Shown piece by piece: positions 52,573 to 55,328 of a stretch of 55,328 bases of DNA. Made by a program: the position numbers and the translations under genes. The DNA is taken from the NCBI GenBank assembly GCA_910586615.1, contig CAJUJP010000029.1, forward strand, positions 1 to 55,328. Direction: 5' to 3'. The notes beneath the pieces are model-generated. The model saw nothing but the letters and a program-made list of their open reading frames with translations, did no database searches and had not been told where the DNA came from. The DNA is from an uncultured Lachnospiraceae bacterium (lineage in GTDB: Bacteria > Bacillota > Clostridia > Lachnospirales > Lachnospiraceae). Numbering within the stretch: position 1 is the first letter of the stretch; every line of letters starts with the position of its first letter.

Positions 52573-54552
52573 TTACTTCTGTGCCTGTGATTTTGCCTCT
52601 TCCTGTACTATCTCCTGCCGGATCTCTTTCGTCCTGATCTCCTTGCAGATCTGATCGATAAACTCCTGAAGCGGCTTCACGCCCTCGTCACCCGCATAAC
52701 GGCTTCTGACAGACACTGTCTTATCCTCCGCCTCCTGCGCGCCTACCACAAGCATGTAGGGAACCTTGGCCAGTCTCGCCTCGCGGATCTTGAAACCGAT
52801 CTTCTCGGAACGGTTGTCCGCCGTCACATCAATATTGTTTCTCGCCAGTTCTTTCCTGATCTCCTCCGCATACTCCTCATATTTCTCGGAAATCGGCAGG
52901 ATACGAACCTGCTCCGGGCACAGCCATGTAGGGAACTTACCCGCATACTTTTCAATAAGCCATGCCAGCGTCCGCTCATAGCACCCCAGAGATGTTCTGT
53001 GAATAATGCAAGGACGTACCTTTTCACCGTTCTGATCGATAAAATACATATCAAACTGCTCGGCAAGCAGCGCATCCCACTGAATCGTGATCATCGTGTC
53101 TTCCTTGCCGTAAACATTTTTCGCATTAATATCCACCTTCGGACCGTAGAATGCAGCCTCGCCCACATCCTCCACAAAAGGAAGATCCAGTTCCGTCAGA
53201 ATATTGCGGATATGAGCCTCTGTTTCATTCCAGACTTCCGGTTCACCGATGTATTTCTCCGGATTTTCAGGATCCCATTTGGACAGATGCCAGGTAATGT
53301 CACCCAGCAGCCCTAAGGTTGACATAACATATTTTGCAAGAGCAATACAGCCCTTGAATTCCTCCACCATCTGATCCGGTCTCACCACCAGATGTCCCTC
53401 AGAGATCGTAAACTGACGCACACGAGTCAAGCCGTGCATCTCACCAGAATCCTCATTTCTGAAAAGTGTGGAAGTCTCGCCGTAACGAATCGGCAGATCC
53501 CTGTAGGAATGCTGCGTATTTTTATAACAATAATACTGGAACGGGCAGGTCATGGGCCTGAGGGCAAACACTTCTTTATCTTTTTCCTCGTCTCCAAGAA
53601 CAAACATACCATCCTTATAGTGATCCCAATGTCCCGACATCTTATACAGATCGCTTTTTGCCATAAGCGGCGTTTTCGTTCTGACGTAACCCCACTCCTT
53701 GTCTTCCAGATCCTCGATCCAGCGCTGCAGCTTCATGACCATCTTCGTGCCTTTGGGCAAGAGAAGCGGCAGCCCCTGACCAATCACATCCACCGTGGTG
53801 AAAAGTTCCATCTCACGTCCCAGCTTATTGTGGTCGCGCCGTTTGATGTCCTCCAAATGTTCCAGATAGGCTTCCAGTTCCTCTTTTTTCTGAAAAGCTG
53901 TACCGTAAATACGCTGTAACTGTGCTTTATTGGAATCCCCGCGCCAGTATGCCATGGAAGAGGAAATCAGCTTATAAGCCTTAATGTTCTTTGTGCTCAT
54001 CAAATGCGGTCCTGCACATAAATCTACAAACCCGCCCTGATCATAGAAAGAAATCTCCGCATCCTCCGGAAGATCACGGATCAGTTCCACCTTGTAAGGC
54101 TCACCCTTTTCCTCCATTAATTTAATCGCTTCTTCTCTGGGAAGGCTGAACCGCTCAAGCTTGTGTCCCTCTTTGATGATCTTCTTCATCTCTGCTTCCA
54201 GCTTATCCAGGTCTTCTCTGGAAAACGGCGCAGCGTCGAAGTCATAATAAAAGCCCTCCTCAATGGCCGGTCCGATAGTCACCTTTGCATCCGGAAAAAG
54301 TCTTTTTACCGCTTCCGCCAGCACATGGGATGCTGTATGACGGATCACTTTAAGGCCCTCGGGGTCATTGGCTGTCAAGATGCTCAAGCTGCAGTCCCTG
54401 TCAACAATCGTCCTCAGATCCTCCACTTTTCCGTCCACTTCACCGGCACATGCCACACGTGCAAGTCCCTCGGAAATATCTGCGGCAATGTCATAAATAC
54501 TCATCGCCTGCGCGTACTCTTTCACAGAGCCGTCTTTTAATGTTATCTTCAT
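52573..54552 (-). CDS. thrS: Threonyl-tRNA synthetase
   Basis: 659 residues, full length: TGS domain (MKITLKDGSVKEYAQAMSIY), editing domain with HTASHVLAEAV and DLCAGPHL, class II core (RPMTCPFQYY with zinc Cys, RYGETSTLFRNE, IIHRTSLGCYERTLAWL) and the anticodon-binding domain. It charges tRNA-Thr in the cytoplasm. The ATG follows GGAGG. Many Firmicute thrS genes have a T-box leader; I see none here, and the leader holds a tandem repeat. A glycosyltransferase gene follows 45 bases downstream. Confidence 0.97.
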   Translation of the reverse strand: MKITLKDGSVKEYAQAMSIYDIAADISEGLARVACAGEVDGKVEDLRTIVDRDCSLSILTANDPEGLKVIRHTASHVLAEAVKRLFPDAKVTIGPAIEEGFYYDFDAAPFSREDLDKLEAEMKKIIKEGHKLERFSLPREEAIKLMEEKGEPYKVELIRDLPEDAEISFYDQGGFVDLCAGPHLMSTKNIKAYKLISSSMAYWRGDSNKAQLQRIYGTAFQKKEELEAYLEHLEDIKRRDHNKLGREMELFTTVDVIGQGLPLLLPKGTKMVMKLQRWIEDLEDKEWGYVRTKTPLMAKSDLYKMSGHWDHYKDGMFVLGDEEKDKEVFALRPMTCPFQYYCYKNTQHSYRDLPIRYGETSTLFRNEDSGEMHGLTRVRQFTISEGHLVVRPDQMVEEFKGCIALAKYVMSTLGLLGDITWHLSKWDPENPEKYIGEPEVWNETEAHIRNILTELDLPFVEDVGEAAFYGPKVDINAKNVYGKEDTMITIQWDALLAEQFDMYFIDQNGEKVRPCIIHRTSLGCYERTLAWLIEKYAGKFPTWLCPEQVRILPISEKYEEYAEEIRKELARNNIDVTADNRSEKIGFKIREARLAKVPYMLVVGAQEAEDKTVSVRSRYAGDEGVKPLQEFIDQICKEIRTKEIRQEIVQEEAKSQAQK

Positions 54553-54645
54553 ATTTTCCTCCGTTCTGAAACATTTTCCGCCAAATCATCTCTTCTCTGA
54601 TCTGACTTCATTTTCTTAAATATTTTCATTTACTTATTATCTTTA

Positions 54646-54830
54646 TTTACTTAATTTCTTTCTTGTCCTTAATACCTTCGTTTACTTAATTTCTTTCTTT
54701 TCTTTAATACCTTCTTTTACTTAGTTTCTTTCTTTTCTTGATATCTTCATTTACTTAATATTTTTCTTTTCTTGATATCTTTCTTTCCTTAAGTATCCTT
54801 CTTTTCTTACATATCTTTCTTTTCAGCAAT
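54646..54830 (-). repeat. 34-35 bp tandem array in the thrS leader
   Basis: TTTACTTA-type starts at 54646, 54681, 54716, 54750 and 54784 are 35, 35, 34 and 34 bases apart. Each unit continues with TTTCTTTCTTTTC and a TAATACCTTC or GATATCTTC end. On the thrS transcript it is purine-rich. It fills most of the 270-base gap between the small membrane protein and thrS and touches the last codons of the former. Confidence 0.85.
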
Positions 54831-55095
54831 CCCCGGCTTCATCGCAGTCACTATAGCTTTCAGTGTTGCCATTATCGCTGCCGTTATGACAGCCGTTTCC
54901 GGTATTATTGCTCCCTATGTTGATGCTGATTCCACGCGTCAGGGGTGCTGTCAGAAATCCGATACAAATTCCCGCAAACAGGCAGATCAAGCCGATCAGA
55001 CAGAAATCAAATTTGTTAAGAGTAAGTTCACCACGCATAAGGTCAGTTGTCTTTTCTTTCAGCTGTGCTGTTGTCTCTTTCCATTCTGTTGTCAT
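54823..55095 (-). CDS. Small single-pass membrane protein, unknown
   Basis: 90 residues. An amphipathic N-terminal part (MTTEWKETTAQLKEKTTDLM), one membrane helix (FDFCLIGLICLFAGICIGFL, about 29-49) and an Asn/Gly/Asp-rich tail ending in CDEAGDC. No family is recognised. The ATG follows AAAGGAGG. Its leader carries two tandem R1 copies whose minus-strand end is a hairpin plus T7 immediately before the ribosome site. The tail codons run into the thrS-leader array. Confidence 0.65.
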   Translation of the reverse strand: MTTEWKETTAQLKEKTTDLMRGELTLNKFDFCLIGLICLFAGICIGFLTAPLTRGISINIGSNNTGNGCHNGSDNGNTESYSDCDEAGDC

Positions 55096-55115
55096 AAAGA
55101 ACCCTCCTTTTCCTT

Positions 55116-55198
55116 TAAAAAAAGTAATTTGCTTCGCAAATAACTTTGCGAGATTCGCTTCGCGAACTCGGATAAGCGGTGGAATTTCCTACACCGTA
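55116..55198 (+). repeat. R1 element, copy 6
   Basis: Complete unit: A7, TTTGC-TTC-GCAAA hairpin, CGAG-A-TTCGC-TTC-GCGAA-CTCG hairpin, GATAAG, and CGGTG/CACCG hairpin around AATTTCCTA. The minus strand ends with hairpin and T7 about 20 bases before the start of the small membrane protein. Confidence 0.8.
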
Positions 55199-55275
55199 AA
55201 AAAGCAATTTGCTTCGCAAATAACTTTGCGAGATCGCTTCGCGAACTCGAATAAGCGGTGGAATTTCCTATATCG
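55199..55275 (+). repeat. R1 element, copy 7
   Basis: A tandem duplicate of copy 6 at a period of 80 bases, with few changes. Beyond it (55276-55328) I see no gene. Confidence 0.8.
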
Positions 55276-55328
55276 ATTAGGGTGTCAAAAGGTACTCTGT
55301 CAACTTTGCATAGGCAGATTGCACAAAT

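Noticed and set aside
54553..54822. T-box leader for thrS
   Set aside because: No recognisable T-box core or specifier stem in this interval; the space is taken by the tandem array.
54646..54830. Tandem array before thrS as a CRISPR array
   Set aside because: Units abut without unique spacers and are low-complexity pyrimidine tracts.

Overview
The window looks like chromosomal DNA of a Gram-positive anaerobe of the Clostridia, most likely Lachnospiraceae. The grounds are moderate GC content, strong AGGAGG-type ribosome binding sites, the small CD1871A-type redox protein, DUF1540 and DUF4474 proteins, an infC-rpmI-rplT operon behind an L20-type leader, and a very large secreted starch-degrading enzyme. 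I see no prophage, transposase or CRISPR array. The assignment is inferred from gene content and not from a marker-gene comparison.

Layout. Positions 1-1450 hold small genes on the minus strand: an HD-domain protein cut by the window edge, a GNAT acetyltransferase, a YCII-domain protein, and two gene stubs (GNAT and VOC). 1700-6150 is an efflux and regulator block: MarR-MATE (+), a second MATE (-), a Crp/Fnr-type regulator and a half-size EamA transporter. 6588-9100 has a membrane-anchored XRE regulator and a minus-strand redox operon (TlpA-like lipoprotein, CD1871A-type protein, polyferredoxin). 9400-13260 is a BlaI/M56 sensor pair behind a dyad operator. 13444-28660 is mixed housekeeping: DUF4474 protein with a His/Cys tail, metallophosphoesterase, glutamine amidotransferase-like hydrolase, Mbeg1-like hydrolase, nucleoid-associated protein, two AGCS amino acid symporters, a chemotaxis receptor, a third MATE, a ZIP transporter, a Cu/Zn-SOD-like protein, RlmD and two unknown small genes. 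A tRNA-Pro(AGG) follows, then an EAL phosphodiesterase with a degenerate GGDEF domain, PepD, and a PadR/FtsW-like pair. 34400-36140 is the infC-rpmI-rplT operon with promoter, leader RNA and terminator. 36147-48872 is a carbohydrate locus: GH2 glycosidase, sugar-type MFS transporter and a 3005-residue bifunctional amylase/pullulanase. The right end holds a lipoprotein, a DUF1540 protein, a membrane glycosyltransferase, thrS and a small membrane protein.

The least ordinary layer is non-coding. A dispersed hairpin element (here called R1, seven copies, all in one orientation) ends on the minus strand in a hairpin plus T-run, so it reads like a portable terminator. One copy lies between the L20-type leader and infC, another just before the ribosome binding site of the small gene at 55095. 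There are also tandem arrays: ten CTGTC pentamers between GH2 and its transporter, a 34-35 bp array in the thrS leader, 36 bp arrays inside two membrane-protein genes, and a 37-38 bp array behind the SOD gene. A 10-mer, GTTTACATAA, occurs far more often than chance would give.

Several convergent gene pairs overlap at their stop codons. Local regulators (BlaI, PadR, Crp-like, MarR) each sit beside clear dyad-symmetric candidate operators. No single element proves a new system. The best candidates are the R1 terminator-like repeat family, the PadR-controlled FtsW-like protein that lacks the expected catalytic Asp, and the M56 sensor with a large unrecognised outer domain.
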